Assembly (NCBI GenBank): GCA_031254955.1
Contig: JAIRTK010000324.1
Location: 1-5,207 of the forward strand
DNA length: 5,207 nucleotides
Direction: 5' to 3'
From: Opitutaceae bacterium
GTDB taxonomy: Bacteria; Verrucomicrobiota; Verrucomicrobiia; Opitutales; Opitutaceae
Below the pieces are notes generated by a model. That model was not told where the DNA came from and searched no databases. It saw only the letters and a program-made list of their open reading frames with translations. Numbering within the stretch: position 1 is the stretch's first letter; every line of letters begins with the position of its first letter. Positions 5,205 to 5,207 of this stretch are shown here, piece after piece. A program made the position numbers and the translations under genes.

Positions 5205-5207
5205 GCA

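Larger units (their letters stand above)
4606..5207. other. Upstream intergenic region without a convincing gene
   Basis: This stretch is lower in GC than the coding region and has short open frames on both strands that overlap one another. None shows a recognisable domain. It holds several palindromes (listed separately), a G-rich patch at 4756-4768 and a purine-rich patch at about 4898-4927. The promoter of the large gene should lie here or just downstream. The nearest -10-like hexamer on the minus strand is TATAAA (4808-4803), but it has no good -35 partner at normal spacing, so I do not call a promoter. Confidence 0.6.

Overview
The window holds one very large coding region and about 600 bases of upstream, probably non-coding DNA. 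The minus-strand reading frame stays open from an in-frame stop at 4605-4603 to base 1. That is 1517 codons from the first ATG (4551), and the frame runs off the left edge, so the C-terminus is missing. The translation is a secreted, glycine/threonine/asparagine/leucine-rich repeat protein of the autotransporter-associated beta-strand (PATR) kind. Base composition is GC-rich across the gene. The protein style (a 'GTWSDAGNW..GIPNG' opening, PATR repeats, and 'ILNWEGNPW' and 'FTGYAPGATFL' modules that usually sit just before a PEP-CTERM tail) resembles proteins common in Verrucomicrobiota, especially Opitutales-like genomes. Planctomycetota and Lentisphaerota have similar proteins. The organism is therefore an inference from family and composition, not something the sequence proves.

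Layout, read along the gene from right to left: 5207-4606 is intergenic, lower in GC, with several short palindromes and a long polypurine/polypyrimidine inverted repeat at the right edge. 4560-4546 is a small dyad covering the first in-frame ATG. 4490-4269 is a dense mosaic of hairpins, ending in three near-identical 20-nt hairpins (8-bp stem, 4-nt loop). This mosaic is open in the gene's frame. 4260-4192 encodes a clear signal-peptide hydrophobic core ending AHA|Q. 4191-1 is the secreted repeat region. It divides into about three units, and two of them end in modules that normally close such a protein.

No second gene is convincingly supported. There is no rRNA, tRNA, CRISPR array, transposase or metabolic operon. 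The point most worth following up is the junction of the hairpin mosaic with the start of the secreted protein. Either the mosaic is a structured 5' leader, or it is a palindromic element carried in frame inside the pre-protein.
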